Positions 1-16,488 of a stretch of DNA of 64,000 nucleotides are shown piece by piece; positions within the stretch are counted from its first letter, which is position 1; the number at the start of each line of letters is the position of its first letter. The DNA is from Cliona cf. orientalis (Eukaryota > Porifera > Demospongiae > Clionaida > Clionaidae): the NCBI GenBank assembly GCA_963930775.1, contig OZ005690.1, positions 808,001 through 872,000 of the forward strand, written 5' to 3'. A program made the translations under genes and the position numbers. The notes below the pieces were generated by a model. That model made no database searches. It had not been told where the DNA came from and was given only the letters and a program-made list of their open reading frames with translations.

Positions 1-314
1 CGATCGTGGAGTCAAGCATTTTATATTTAATATAATATATATATCGGGCACCTTTCACATCGAGGTTGAACTCCATCGCCTACTTCTCCTTTAAATTTGA
101 ACGGTTCGTTGCATTCTTGACAGATAAGCTGCACCGCATTTGAATTGCCCATGTTGGACTTTATTATACTAGCTGCGTATTAAAGGCAGTGTACGGTCCG
201 TAGTATTAGAATTGGGTGGAGCCACACAAGATCGTAATATTATAATTTTAATAAGCACGAAAATTATCTAAGTTTATAGGGAAGGACGTAATAAACATGG
301 TGCATCACGTATAA
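1..314. other. AT-rich sequence downstream of the kinesin gene
   Basis: I see no gene, RNA or clear repeat in this stretch. It lies beyond the stop codon of the minus-strand kinesin gene and should hold its 3' untranslated region. Confidence 0.4.
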
Positions 315-7241
<6,927 letters not shown>

Positions 7242-7470
7242 GATCTCTATCGCTGTTGATAAAATCAGCTTCTCTACGTAGCTCTTTCTTTAGCGGTCAC
7301 AAACTCTCAAATTTTGAATTTTGAGCGCCAAAATCTGATTGGTCGATCAAAAGTCACGTGACACAGTCTCGTCGACGTCACGCGCGTCGTAATTATTATT
7401 GCTGAGTCGACGAAAAAAGATTAACAGGCCCCACCCATTGCACTGTGGTGGAAGATATTAAATAACCAAA
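7242..7470. promoter_or_regulatory. Divergent promoter between the kinesin gene and PGPEP1
   Basis: The two start codons are 229 bp apart and point away from each other. Between them are an inverted CCAAT box (ATTGG), an E-box in TCACGTGA, and GACGTCA, which resembles a CRE/ATF site. The same stretch has several CG dinucleotides, unlike the AT-rich surroundings. A shared bidirectional promoter is the simplest reading; the factors are inferred from motif shape only. Confidence 0.55.
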
Positions 7471-8133
7471 ATGTCGGCACAAGTCCAAACAGACATTGAC
7501 GACGCTCCCAGAGAACAGCAGCAAAAGGAGGAGGACTCAGAAGGACAAGAAAATCCTATCTTGGTGACGGGATTCGGTCCATTTCATCATCATGCTGTCA
7601 ACGCCAGCTGGGTGGCTGTTCAGGAAATGGAAAAACTCGGAATTGAGCACAAATCGCGAAAAATTCCTCTCAGAACCAAAGAGATCCCCGTAGCTTATGA
7701 CGTAGTGTCTTCGATGGTGCCTAGCCTTCACGAAGAAATTAAACCACGTCTCTGTGTACACGTCGGCGTATCTCCTTTTAAGGTGATAAAGATTGAAAAG
7801 TACGGAAGGAACGTGGGGTACAAGGTCGCGGATATTTTCGGAAAAGCTCCACAGACCAAACTGTGTGTTCCAGGAGGCCCAGAGTGTATTTCGACGCAAT
7901 TTAACGTCGAGGGTGTTTGCGAAACGCTCTCAAAGAAACAAAGTGATGTGACTTTTGAGATTTCGCACGATGCCGGCCGCTATCTCTGTGACTTTATCTA
8001 TTACACATCATTACATCATGGTAAGTCCCCTGTCGTTTTTGTACATGTACCGGAGTTGAATAAACCGTATTCGGCGGAGCAACTTGCAGCTGCTCTCAAG
8101 GGAATCATTGAGGCACTACTGGATGAACTTTGA
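7471..8133 (+). CDS. PGPEP1: Pyroglutamyl-peptidase I
   Basis: Cytosolic cysteine peptidase (family C15) that removes N-terminal pyroglutamate from peptides. 220 residues in one exon, close to the 209 of human PGPEP1. Seen: TGFGPFHHHAVNASW near residue 30 (substrate pocket), the catalytic Glu in KIEKYGRN, the catalytic Cys in DAGRYLCDF and the catalytic His in VFVHVP. The triad and the pocket motif are intact. An N-terminal extension of about 25 acidic and Gln-rich residues precedes the fold. The start is the first in-frame ATG, 229 bp from the divergent kinesin start. It is the least derived member of the array that follows and the probable parent of it. Confidence 0.92.
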   Translation: MSAQVQTDIDDAPREQQQKEEDSEGQENPILVTGFGPFHHHAVNASWVAVQEMEKLGIEHKSRKIPLRTKEIPVAYDVVSSMVPSLHEEIKPRLCVHVGVSPFKVIKIEKYGRNVGYKVADIFGKAPQTKLCVPGGPECISTQFNVEGVCETLSKKQSDVTFEISHDAGRYLCDFIYYTSLHHGKSPVVFVHVPELNKPYSAEQLAAALKGIIEALLDEL

Positions 8134-8473
8134 TTGATTTGCTGTTAAGTTGCATATTTGAACGTTTTTGTCATTAAATAATTTTCAGTCCTTCAATTTT
8201 TTTTATAATTTGTGATATACATACCTGATGACATAATAGATGTGATCATGACAACACAAGAGTATTAATCATGACTATAGTACTGGTATAATGACATTAT
8301 GGAGGAATAATCAATTTTTTGGTTTTGGGATGCATCTAATAATATTCACGAGTTTTTATCTGTAGTGATCAGCGTCATGAATCACATAGTAGCTACACCG
8401 CCCCTTTTTTGTTAGTGAATTTGCAATTGTTTTGAAGAGCTACTAGCTGCTAGCTATAATATATAGTCTACTC

Positions 8474-9361
8474 ATGGGTAAATCACAGTCACATAATCAG
8501 CAGCAGACCATCTATGGGGAGAGTGAAAATTTTGAAGGATTTGAGAACATCCAGCCCATGGTAGTGACAGGCTTTGGAAAAATTTACCCAGACGATCCAT
8601 CAGATGATAGCAACTTAAGTTGGAGAGTTGTGAAGAAGCTGAGTGAGAATATCACGACTATCATCAATGGCCAGGAGCAGACAATCCCAGTCATCAGGGG
8701 GGTCCCAAACAAAGACGATAATAGCATTCTTGAGCCTATCAAAGTGTGCTACACTTTTGTAGAGGATCCGTACCTTCAAAAATGGCTCTGTTCAGTTGAT
8801 GCTCTGGTCTACGTTCACCTTGGAGTGAACGGTGCATTACCGGGAGTGGTCAAACTCGAGACTACTGGAAGATGCCGAGGTATAAAGTTTACACCAGATA
8901 AGTACGATCATGATCAAGACGATACTCCTCCCTACTTACCACCATCTAGACATTTGTATCCAGATTTGAATTTTGAGTCGGAAAGCAGCTATAAGGAACC
9001 ACGTACCTCATTCCAAATCTCTGATGAGCTGCGTGATGATCTAAAAGCATTCAAATCTGAAATTATATTTCCAACAACATGTAGTAAGAAATCATTAAAG
9101 CTTATCTATAAAAAATCAGACGATGCAGGACATTTTTTGTGCGATTTTCTATACTATGTGTCGCTCAGTCTTGCACCTAAGAAAAATGTACTCTTCGTGC
9201 ACATTTCAGATGGACTACCTGGAGATATTTATGGTACTGATTGCTACAATCAGTGTATGTCCGAGAAAGCTGATGCTCTAGCTGAGGTGGTCGAGTTCCT
9301 TGTGAAGAAACTTTTGGAACAGATTCAATTTGATGCAACCAAAGCTACTACTGTGGAATAG
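8474..9361 (+). CDS. Diverged pyroglutamyl-peptidase I-like protein, single domain
   Basis: 295 residues, single exon, C15-like fold. VVTGFGK near residue 32, VHLGVN followed by VKLETTG (catalytic Glu position), DAGHFLCDFLYY (catalytic Cys) and VLFVHI (catalytic His) are all present. The substrate-pocket segment after TGFG is rewritten (KIYPDDPSDDSNLSW instead of PF...NASW) and a loop of about 50 residues is inserted before the Cys motif, so the substrate may not be pyroglutamate. The start MGKSQSHNQQQT is shared with two paralogues at 11765 and 15631. It lies 340 bp after PGPEP1 and is the first single-domain unit of the array. Confidence 0.85.
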   Translation: MGKSQSHNQQQTIYGESENFEGFENIQPMVVTGFGKIYPDDPSDDSNLSWRVVKKLSENITTIINGQEQTIPVIRGVPNKDDNSILEPIKVCYTFVEDPYLQKWLCSVDALVYVHLGVNGALPGVVKLETTGRCRGIKFTPDKYDHDQDDTPPYLPPSRHLYPDLNFESESSYKEPRTSFQISDELRDDLKAFKSEIIFPTTCSKKSLKLIYKKSDDAGHFLCDFLYYVSLSLAPKKNVLFVHISDGLPGDIYGTDCYNQCMSEKADALAEVVEFLVKKLLEQIQFDATKATTVE

Positions 9362-9700
9362 CATCATAGTGTTGTGCACCTCAATGGAATTGTATTAAAA
9401 TGACTCTATTATAAAGTGAAAATCATGTACTTAGTGATATCATAGAAAAATTGATTCATGCACATGTTATGTGACCAATGCATCCTTTATGAATATTGCT
9501 TGTGGTAGCTAATAACTACTGTTTAGCATCATTGTGAATAATTTTAACATCTGTCACACCCAGTTAGAGGATTAGCTATATAGCTGTTCTGATCTTCTCA
9601 CTGATAAATAAGAATTAAAGATAGCTTTCATTAATTTGGATAATAAAGGACCAAAGCTGAGCTTCAAAGAGGACTAGTACTTGTCTTCTGTATAGCAATA
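9362..9700. other. Spacer between array genes
   Basis: 339 bp of AT-rich DNA with no gene. It should hold the 3' end of the upstream gene and the promoter of the next. The equivalent spacer at 12626-12987 is recognisably similar (for example CTTTATGAAT followed by TTTGTGGTA or CTTGTGGTA), as expected for a tandem duplication. Confidence 0.5.
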
Positions 9701-11248
9701 ATGGCTACAAAAGCTCTTAACGATACTACCAGGCCAATTATCATCACTGGGTTTGGGCGAATTTTGCGTGATGAATCCGGAAATCTAAGTGCAGATGTCA
9801 TGCAAGAGTTCTATCAGCGGACAAATGGCGGTAAATTTAGCTACAATTCTGAACAGATTCCAGTTCTGACGGGCTGCCCAGATATGATGAAAGACCCCGA
9901 TAATTTGCAGCCAATTGAAACGTCATATAAATTTGTAACAACACCACCATTCAATCCATGGCTAAAATTGACCGATACCAGACTGGCTGTTCATCTTGGT
10001 ACCAATGATGACCTCGCCAGAAACGAGATTTGGTTTGAGCTTCAAGCGTACAATGGAGGAGATGGCTTTTGGGCCGCAGATGATTATGATCCCAATGGTT
10101 ACAGTGACGAGTGCATCTCTGGTGGCTCTCAATACCTCCAAACGTCATTTGACATCCCAACCCTCATCAAAAAGGTGAATGAAAGAGTATCAAATACAAC
10201 CTCTGCTGGTGGAACCAATTTGACATTCTTGTTCGAAGAGTCAAACGATGCTGGAAATTTTCTGTGTGATTTTCTCTATTATAGATCGCTATACTACGCT
10301 GGCCAAAGGGGCAATGGTGCTCAAAATGTCATTTTCATCCATATTCCACCGTCTTATAATGTCTCAAGTGATATTACGGCTGCTGATTTTGCTTCGGTGC
10401 TTGAGCAGGTTGTGTACTGCCTGCTTGACATGTGCACAAGTGAGAGCGGCCAACAGAAAATCATTTCACGTCCACTGAAACAGACACCAACAGTTTTCAA
10501 AAATGCTATTGTTGCAACCGGTTTTGATCCAATATATGATCCACAGATACCAAACCAGAGCTGGATAATTGTACAAAAATTCTGTTCCCAGTTCCAGCAG
10601 AAAGGTGGCCTGATTGAACACAATTCCATTCCATTCCAGCTCATGACTGGCCCTCCTGATTGTCCCAATCAACCAATCACAACCACTTACAGTTACGTCA
10701 CCTCACAAGATTTCGACAACTGGTTACAATCGAGCAATGCGTTGCTATACATTCACGTGGGCGTGGACAGTAATTTGAACAGTCAATCAAGCAATATCTT
10801 TAGCTTTACTATGGTTGCTGCCAATGGATATGATGGATACTGGACAACAGATAAAAATTTTTATCGATTCCCTGGGCCTTGTGTCAAAGATGGTGATAAA
10901 TACCTGTATACTCAGTTCAGTGAAGAGCAACTGAGCAGTGTAGTCTCTCGCCTGCCAGCCGAGGTAAGAAATGCGAAAATCAATGGGACGTTCACTTTCC
11001 AGCAGATGACCAATAATCGCCAATGTGGCCGTTTCCTTTGCAACTTTCTCTACTATCGCTCGCTCTACTACGCTAAGCAGAGAAACAAAAGAGCTAGCTC
11101 AGACGATGATAGGAAATCTTATGTGATTTTTATTCACATACCGTCCAAGTTGAAACCATCTAACTTGGACGGGGTGGCACCAATGGCACTGGTGCTGAAT
11201 TTAATTATACATGCTCTGTTAGACATTGTTGTTACCCCCAAGTTATAG
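9701..11248 (+). CDS. Tandem double-domain pyroglutamyl-peptidase-like protein
   Basis: 515 residues, single exon, two C15-like domains in a row. Domain 1 (about 10-245): ITGFGRI, VHLGTND, FELQAYNGG, NDAGNFLCDFLYYRSL, VIFIHIPP. Domain 2 (about 270-515): ATGFDPI, IHVGVD, FSFTMVAANGYDG, RQCGRFLCNFLYYRSL, VIFIHIPSK. Domain 1 keeps Glu, Cys and His at the catalytic positions. Domain 2 keeps Cys and His, but the Glu position is Thr/Met, so it is probably inactive or altered. The usual GPF pocket motif is missing from both. Double-domain C15 proteins are not something I know as a standard family form. The closest relative is the gene at 12988. Confidence 0.85.
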   Translation: MATKALNDTTRPIIITGFGRILRDESGNLSADVMQEFYQRTNGGKFSYNSEQIPVLTGCPDMMKDPDNLQPIETSYKFVTTPPFNPWLKLTDTRLAVHLGTNDDLARNEIWFELQAYNGGDGFWAADDYDPNGYSDECISGGSQYLQTSFDIPTLIKKVNERVSNTTSAGGTNLTFLFEESNDAGNFLCDFLYYRSLYYAGQRGNGAQNVIFIHIPPSYNVSSDITAADFASVLEQVVYCLLDMCTSESGQQKIISRPLKQTPTVFKNAIVATGFDPIYDPQIPNQSWIIVQKFCSQFQQKGGLIEHNSIPFQLMTGPPDCPNQPITTTYSYVTSQDFDNWLQSSNALLYIHVGVDSNLNSQSSNIFSFTMVAANGYDGYWTTDKNFYRFPGPCVKDGDKYLYTQFSEEQLSSVVSRLPAEVRNAKINGTFTFQQMTNNRQCGRFLCNFLYYRSLYYAKQRNKRASSDDDRKSYVIFIHIPSKLKPSNLDGVAPMALVLNLIIHALLDIVVTPKL

Positions 11249-11269
11249 CCTATAATTATTGTAAAGATT

Positions 11270-11435
11270 TTACACGATGCTGGCCGCTATCTCTGTGACT
11301 TCATCTATTACACATCATTACATCATCCGTGGGAAGTTCCCTGTCGTTTTCGTAGTTGAATAAACCCTATTCGGCAGAGCAACTTGCAGCTGCTCTCATT
11401 GAGGCACTACTGGATGAACTTTGATTGATTTGCTG
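11270..11435 (+). pseudogene. Relic of the PGPEP1 3' end (first copy)
   Basis: The stretch ACGATGCTGGCCGCTATCTC onward matches PGPEP1 from about 7966 to its stop at 8133, including the DAGRYLCDFIYYTSLHH segment, the peptide end TALLDEL and the 3' flank. Small indels break the frame and no start is present. It shows that the duplication unit began inside the PGPEP1 coding region. Confidence 0.85.
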
Positions 11436-11764
11436 TCAAGTTGCATAATATATATACTAAATTTAGAACATTAATTTTTGTCATAGCTAGTTGCTCTTAA
11501 TTTTTTAATATAGATGTGATCGGGACGACACAAGAGTGATAGTTCATGGGAATTTTTGATTTTGGGATGCAGTTAATAATAATGATAGTATACTGAGGGT
11601 ATTCATGAGTTTTTATCAGTTTCTGTAATAATTATCAGCATCATGAATCACATGATAGCTATATAATATTATACCACCCCCTTTTTTTGTTAGTGGGTTA
11701 TTGTGAGTTTGCAATTGTTTTGAAGAATAGCTGCTACGTAGTTATAATTATTATACTATCCCTC

Positions 11765-12625
11765 ATGGCCAGTTTACAGTCACATAATCAGCAGCAGACT
11801 GTCTATGGGGAGAGTGAAAATTTTGAAGAATTTGAGACCATCCGGCCCATAGTAGTGACAGGCTTTGGAAGAATCGACCCAAACCTGGATTCATCAGATG
11901 AAAGCAACTTAAGTTGGAGAGTTGTGGAGAAGCTGAGTGAGACTATCATTGATAGCCAGGGTAGGGCAATTCCAGTATTCAAAGGAAAGCCAAGCCAAGA
12001 TGATAAAAGCATTCCAGAACCAGTCAAGGTATGCTACAATTATATAGAAGATCCGTGCTTTCAAGATTGGCTAGATTCAACTGACGCCCTTATCTATGTT
12101 CACCTTGGAGTGGAAGATAACTTAGGATCAGTCAAACTCGAGACTACTGGAAGACTCAGAGGTGTATCTTTTGAAAAAGATAAATACAATCATGAGCAAG
12201 ATGATACTCCTTTGCACTTATCAGAAAATGATGAAAAGACCTCATTCAAAATTTCCGATGTGCTATGTGAAGAATTAAAGGCCTTCAAATCTGAAATTAT
12301 GTTGCCAACCAGCTGCAGTGAAAATCCATTACAGCTTACCTATGGACCATCAGATGATGCAGGAAATTTTTTGTGCGATTTTCTATACTACGTGTCGCTC
12401 AATCTTGCGACTAAAAGAAATAGCATTAGCAATCCTAATTCAAATTTCCCAAGGAACGTGCTTTTTGTGCATATTCCAGATGGACTACCACTAGATATTC
12501 CATATGATTGCTACGATCAGTGTATGTCCGAGAAAGCTGATGCTTTAGCTGAGGTGGTCGAATTCCTTGTGAAGAAACTTTTGGAACAGATTGAAGATCA
12601 TGCAGTGGCTACTGTGGAACAATGA
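11765..12625 (+). CDS. Diverged pyroglutamyl-peptidase I-like protein, single domain (copy 2)
   Basis: 286 residues from the ATG chosen here. The frame is open from 11687, but the extra 26 hydrophobic residues are absent from the paralogue at 8474, which starts MGKSQSHNQQQT; MASLQSHNQQQT matches it. VVTGFGRI, VHLGVED with VKLETTG (Glu), DAGNFLCDFLYY (Cys) and VLFVHIPDG (His) are present. It is nearly identical to the gene at 15631. If the upstream ATG were used the product would gain a signal-anchor-like stretch (CYVVIIIILSL). Confidence 0.85.
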   Translation: MASLQSHNQQQTVYGESENFEEFETIRPIVVTGFGRIDPNLDSSDESNLSWRVVEKLSETIIDSQGRAIPVFKGKPSQDDKSIPEPVKVCYNYIEDPCFQDWLDSTDALIYVHLGVEDNLGSVKLETTGRLRGVSFEKDKYNHEQDDTPLHLSENDEKTSFKISDVLCEELKAFKSEIMLPTSCSENPLQLTYGPSDDAGNFLCDFLYYVSLNLATKRNSISNPNSNFPRNVLFVHIPDGLPLDIPYDCYDQCMSEKADALAEVVEFLVKKLLEQIEDHAVATVEQ

Positions 12626-12987
12626 ACCATAATTATCATTATCATAGTATCACAATGGAATTGACAAAGATAATATCATAAAATTAATGATGTATCACAA
12701 AGAAACTGCAACTCATGCATAATCATAGTATATATGTACATGTTAAGTGACCACATCCTTTATGAATGTTGTTTGTGGTAACTACTACATGTGGGTGCTT
12801 ACCTAAAAATAGTGTAGTATAGAGTATCTATTATTGAATTAAGTTGTTTTAACATCTGCCACATCCTGTATGGGGATTTACCTGCTCTGATCTGCTCACT
12901 GATAAACAACAACTTTCAAGAGCTAAATTTCATTCTAATAAGGATCAAGGCTTACCTTCAAAGAGGACCACTGTACAGCAATTTAAT
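12626..12987. other. Spacer between array genes
   Basis: AT-rich, no gene seen. Its opening (ATTATCATAGTAT) is shared with the sequence after the 16488 stop, where the inverted-repeat block begins, so it approximates that site before the insertion. Confidence 0.45.
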
Positions 12988-15108
12988 ATGGCTACAAAGG
13001 CTAACACTGTTGACTCCATCGGTGAGCAAGTAGCTGATCATGAAGAGGATAGCCATCCTGTAAAAAATGGTGCTACTACAACAAGTAGTTTTACTACCAG
13101 CTCCACTGAACAAGGCATGGACAGCCAGCCTCTGCAAAATGATGCTATTTCTGAATCAAACCCTTCTAGTGATCATTCCATCAGCGAGCAAAGTGCACAT
13201 GTGAACAGCCATCCCAGCACTGTGCAAAATGGAAGTACTACACTACAGACTGGGTGCCATGGTTCAAACACACACTGTGAAAATAATCATTTGTCTCAGC
13301 CGCTGGGTGATCATGACATCCATGACCAACAAGAAGATAGTTCAAAATCTGTGAATGGTGCTGATGACGACGATGATGATACTACCAGGCCAATTATCGT
13401 CACTGGGTTTGGGGGATTTTCGAGCGGCGAGTCAAACCTAAGTGCAACAGTCATGCAAGAGTTCTATCGGCAGACAAGCAAAAAGATTTCAATTCTGACG
13501 GGCTGCCCAGATATGATGAACGACCCTGATAATTTGCAGCCAATTGAGACATCGTATAAATTCGTACTAACACCACCCTTCGATCCATGGCTGAAATTTA
13601 CCAACGCCAGACTTGCTGTTCATCTCGGTACAAATGATGAAATTTCTGGAAATGAAATTTTGTTTGAGCTCCAAGCGTGCAATGGAGGGGCTGACTTTTG
13701 GTATGCAGACGGCTATGCCACACCATGCAGCATGTACCGTAAAGAGTGCATCACCGGTGGTTCTCAGTATCTCCAAACATCGTTTGACATCCCAACCCTC
13801 ATTGAAAAGGTGAATGAAAGAGTGTCAAATACAACCTGTGCCGGGGAGGAAAATATGAAATTCTCGTTTAAAGAGTCGAACGATGCTGGACGTTTCCTGT
13901 GTGATTATCTCTACTATAGATCGCTATACTATGCCACGCAAAGAGGCAACGGTGCTAAAAATGTCATTTTTATTCATATCCCACCCGCTTTTAATCTCTC
14001 TGTTGCTGCTGAAGACTTCGCTGTACACTTCGCCTCAGTACTTGAGCAGATAGTGTACTGCCTGCTTGACATGTGTTCGAGCGACAGCAGCAACAAAGGA
14101 GAGACCAGGCCCCTTCATGGAAGCACTGCAGTAGAAAACGGAGACAATGAAAAGGTCACGAACGGTGTTGGAAATGGGCTTGAAGAAGAGAGCCACCATG
14201 CTTGCAAAGATTCTCTCACTCTCCCTCAGAATGGCCACCATAAGGAAAGGATGTTGTCATGCTACGGCCAGTCTCCTCCTTGTGCAGCTGATCACAGAAA
14301 TCAACAAGAAATTATTTCACGCCCACTAAATCAGACACCAACAGTTTTCAAAAATGCTGTTGTCGTAACTGGTTTTGATCCAGTATATGGTAAACTACCA
14401 AACCAGAGCTGGATAATCGTACAAAAATTCTGTTCCCAGCTCCAGCAGAGAGGTGGCCAACGTGTAATTGAGCACAATTCTGTTTCATTCCAGCTCATGA
14501 ACGGCCCTCCCGATTGTCCCAATAAACCTATCACAACCACTTACGATTACGTCACCAAATGTGACTTCAACAACTGGTTACAGTCGAGCAATGCGTTGCT
14601 ATACATTCATGTGGGGGTGGACGGCAATTTGAATAGTCAATCAGGAAATGTCGTAAGCTTTACTACTGTTGCGTACAATGGGTACAATGGATACTGGGAA
14701 CCAGATAAAAATAAATTTTATCGATTTCCTGGACCTTGCGTTGGAAATAGTGATGATGACTACCTGTATACTCAGTTCAGCGAAGAGCAACTGAGCGGTG
14801 TAATCTCTCGCTTGCCAGCTGAAGTGAGAAATGCGAAAATCAACGGGACGTTCACTTTCCAGCAGATGACCGACAAGTCTAAATGTGGCAATTTTCTTTG
14901 TGATTTTCTCTACTATCGCTCGCTCTACTACGCTAAGCAGAGAAACGAAACAGCTAGCTCGGACGACGATAGGAAGTCCTATGTGATTTTCATTCATATA
15001 CCGTCCAAGTTGAAACCATCTAACTTGGCCGGGGCAGCACCAATGGCACTGGTGCTGAATTTAATTATACATGCTCTGTTAGACATTGTTGTTACCCCCA
15101 AGTTATAG
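12988..15108 (+). CDS. Double-domain pyroglutamyl-peptidase-like protein with long N-terminal extension
   Basis: 706 residues, single exon. Residues 1-130 are low-complexity, rich in Ser, Asn, His and Gln, ending in a run of Asp. Domain 1 (about 133-350): VTGFGGF, VHLGTND, FELQACNGG, NDAGRFLCDYLYYRSL, VIFIHIPP. A linker of about 90 residues follows, then domain 2 (about 455-706): VTGFDPVYG, IHVGVDG, VSFTTVAYNGYNGY, KCGNFLCDFLYYRSL, VIFIHIPSK. Glu, Cys and His are all present in domain 1; domain 2 has Thr at the Glu position, as in the 9701 gene. Compared with that gene both the N-terminus and the linker are expanded. The start is the first ATG (MATKAN), matching MATKAL of the paralogue. Confidence 0.85.
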   Translation: MATKANTVDSIGEQVADHEEDSHPVKNGATTTSSFTTSSTEQGMDSQPLQNDAISESNPSSDHSISEQSAHVNSHPSTVQNGSTTLQTGCHGSNTHCENNHLSQPLGDHDIHDQQEDSSKSVNGADDDDDDTTRPIIVTGFGGFSSGESNLSATVMQEFYRQTSKKISILTGCPDMMNDPDNLQPIETSYKFVLTPPFDPWLKFTNARLAVHLGTNDEISGNEILFELQACNGGADFWYADGYATPCSMYRKECITGGSQYLQTSFDIPTLIEKVNERVSNTTCAGEENMKFSFKESNDAGRFLCDYLYYRSLYYATQRGNGAKNVIFIHIPPAFNLSVAAEDFAVHFASVLEQIVYCLLDMCSSDSSNKGETRPLHGSTAVENGDNEKVTNGVGNGLEEESHHACKDSLTLPQNGHHKERMLSCYGQSPPCAADHRNQQEIISRPLNQTPTVFKNAVVVTGFDPVYGKLPNQSWIIVQKFCSQLQQRGGQRVIEHNSVSFQLMNGPPDCPNKPITTTYDYVTKCDFNNWLQSSNALLYIHVGVDGNLNSQSGNVVSFTTVAYNGYNGYWEPDKNKFYRFPGPCVGNSDDDYLYTQFSEEQLSGVISRLPAEVRNAKINGTFTFQQMTDKSKCGNFLCDFLYYRSLYYAKQRNETASSDDDRKSYVIFIHIPSKLKPSNLAGAAPMALVLNLIIHALLDIVVTPKL

Positions 15109-15134
15109 CCTATAATTATTGTAAAGATTTTACA

Positions 15135-15300
15135 CAATGCCGGCCGCTATCTCTGTGACTTCATCTATTACACATCATTACATCATCCGTGGGAAGTCCC
15201 CTGTCGTTTTCGTAGTTGAATAAACCCTATTCGGCAGAGCAACTTGCAGCTGCTCTCATTGAGGCACTACTGGATGAACTTTGATTGATTTGCTGTCAAG
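15135..15300 (+). pseudogene. Relic of the PGPEP1 3' end (second copy)
   Basis: Near-identical to the relic at 11270-11435 and homologous to PGPEP1 7966-8140. It sits at the same place relative to the double-domain gene and shows that the whole unit was duplicated again recently. Confidence 0.85.
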
Positions 15301-15630
15301 TTGCATAATATATATACTAAATTTAGAACATTAATTTTTGTCATAGCTAGTTGCTCTTAATTTTTTAATGTAGATGTGATCGGGACGACACAAGAGTGAT
15401 AGTTCATGGGAATTTTTGATTTTGGGATGCAGTTAATAATAATGATAGTATACCGAGGGTATTCATGAGTTTTTATCAGTTTCTGTAATAATTATCAGCA
15501 TCATGAATCACATGATAGCTATATAATATTATACCACCCCCTTTTTTTGTTAGTGGGTTATTGTGATCATGAGTTTGCAATTGTTTTGAAGAATAGCTGC
15601 TACGTAGTTATAATTATTATACTATCCCTC

Positions 15631-16488
15631 ATGGCCAGTTTACAGTCACATAATCAGCAGCAGACTGTCTATGGGGAGAGTGAAAATTTTGAAGAATTTG
15701 AGACCATCCGGCCCATAGTAGTGACAGGCTTTGGAAGAATCGACCCAAACCTGGATTCATCAGATGAAAGCAACTTAAGTTGGAGAGTTGTGGAGAAGCT
15801 GAGTGAAACTATCATCGATAGCAGGGGCAGGGCAATTCCAGTATTCAAAGGAAAGCCAAGCCAAGATGATAAAAGCATTCCAGAACCAGTCAAGGTATGC
15901 TACAATTATGTAGAAGATCCGTGCTTTCAAGATTGGCTAGATTCAACTGACGCCCTTATCTATGTTCACCTTGGAGTGGAAGATAACTTAGGATCAGTCA
16001 AACTCGAGACTACTGGAAGACTCAGAGGTGTATCTTTTGAAAAAGATAAATACAATCATGAGCAAGATGATACTCCTTTGCACTTATCAGAAAATGATGA
16101 AAAGACCTCATTCAAAATTTCCGATGTGCTATGTGAAGAATTAAAGGCCTTCAAATCTGAAATTATGTTGCCAACCAGCTGCAGTGAAAATCCATTACAG
16201 CTAACCTATCAACCATCAGATGATGCAGGAAATTTTTTGTGCGATTTTCTATACTACGTGTCGCTCAATCTTGCGACTAAAAGAAATAGCATTAGCAATC
16301 CTAATTCAAATTTCCCAAGGAACGTGCTTTTTGTGCATATTCCAGATGGACTACCACTAGATATTCCATATGATTGCTACGATCAGTGTATGTCCGAGAA
16401 AGCTGATGCTTTAGCTGAGGTGGTCGAATTCCTTGTGAAGAAACTTTTGGAACAGATTGAAGATCATGCAGTGGCTACTGTGGAATAA
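15631..16488 (+). CDS. Diverged pyroglutamyl-peptidase I-like protein, single domain (copy 3)
   Basis: 285 residues, differing from the 11765 gene at only a handful of positions, with the same catalytic Glu, Cys and His motifs. The flanks on both sides are also nearly identical to those of the 11765 gene, from the end of the double-domain gene to just after the stop, so this is a very recent duplicate. The double-domain partner expected next is absent: the array is cut by the inverted-repeat block at 16525. Confidence 0.85.
   Translation: MASLQSHNQQQTVYGESENFEEFETIRPIVVTGFGRIDPNLDSSDESNLSWRVVEKLSETIIDSRGRAIPVFKGKPSQDDKSIPEPVKVCYNYVEDPCFQDWLDSTDALIYVHLGVEDNLGSVKLETTGRLRGVSFEKDKYNHEQDDTPLHLSENDEKTSFKISDVLCEELKAFKSEIMLPTSCSENPLQLTYQPSDDAGNFLCDFLYYVSLNLATKRNSISNPNSNFPRNVLFVHIPDGLPLDIPYDCYDQCMSEKADALAEVVEFLVKKLLEQIEDHAVATVE

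Noticed and set aside
11687-11764. Upstream start adding a hydrophobic N-terminus to the 11765 and 15631 proteins
   Set aside because: The paralogue at 8474 starts at the equivalent of the downstream ATG, and the added stretch is AT-rich leader DNA. It is kept only as an alternative.
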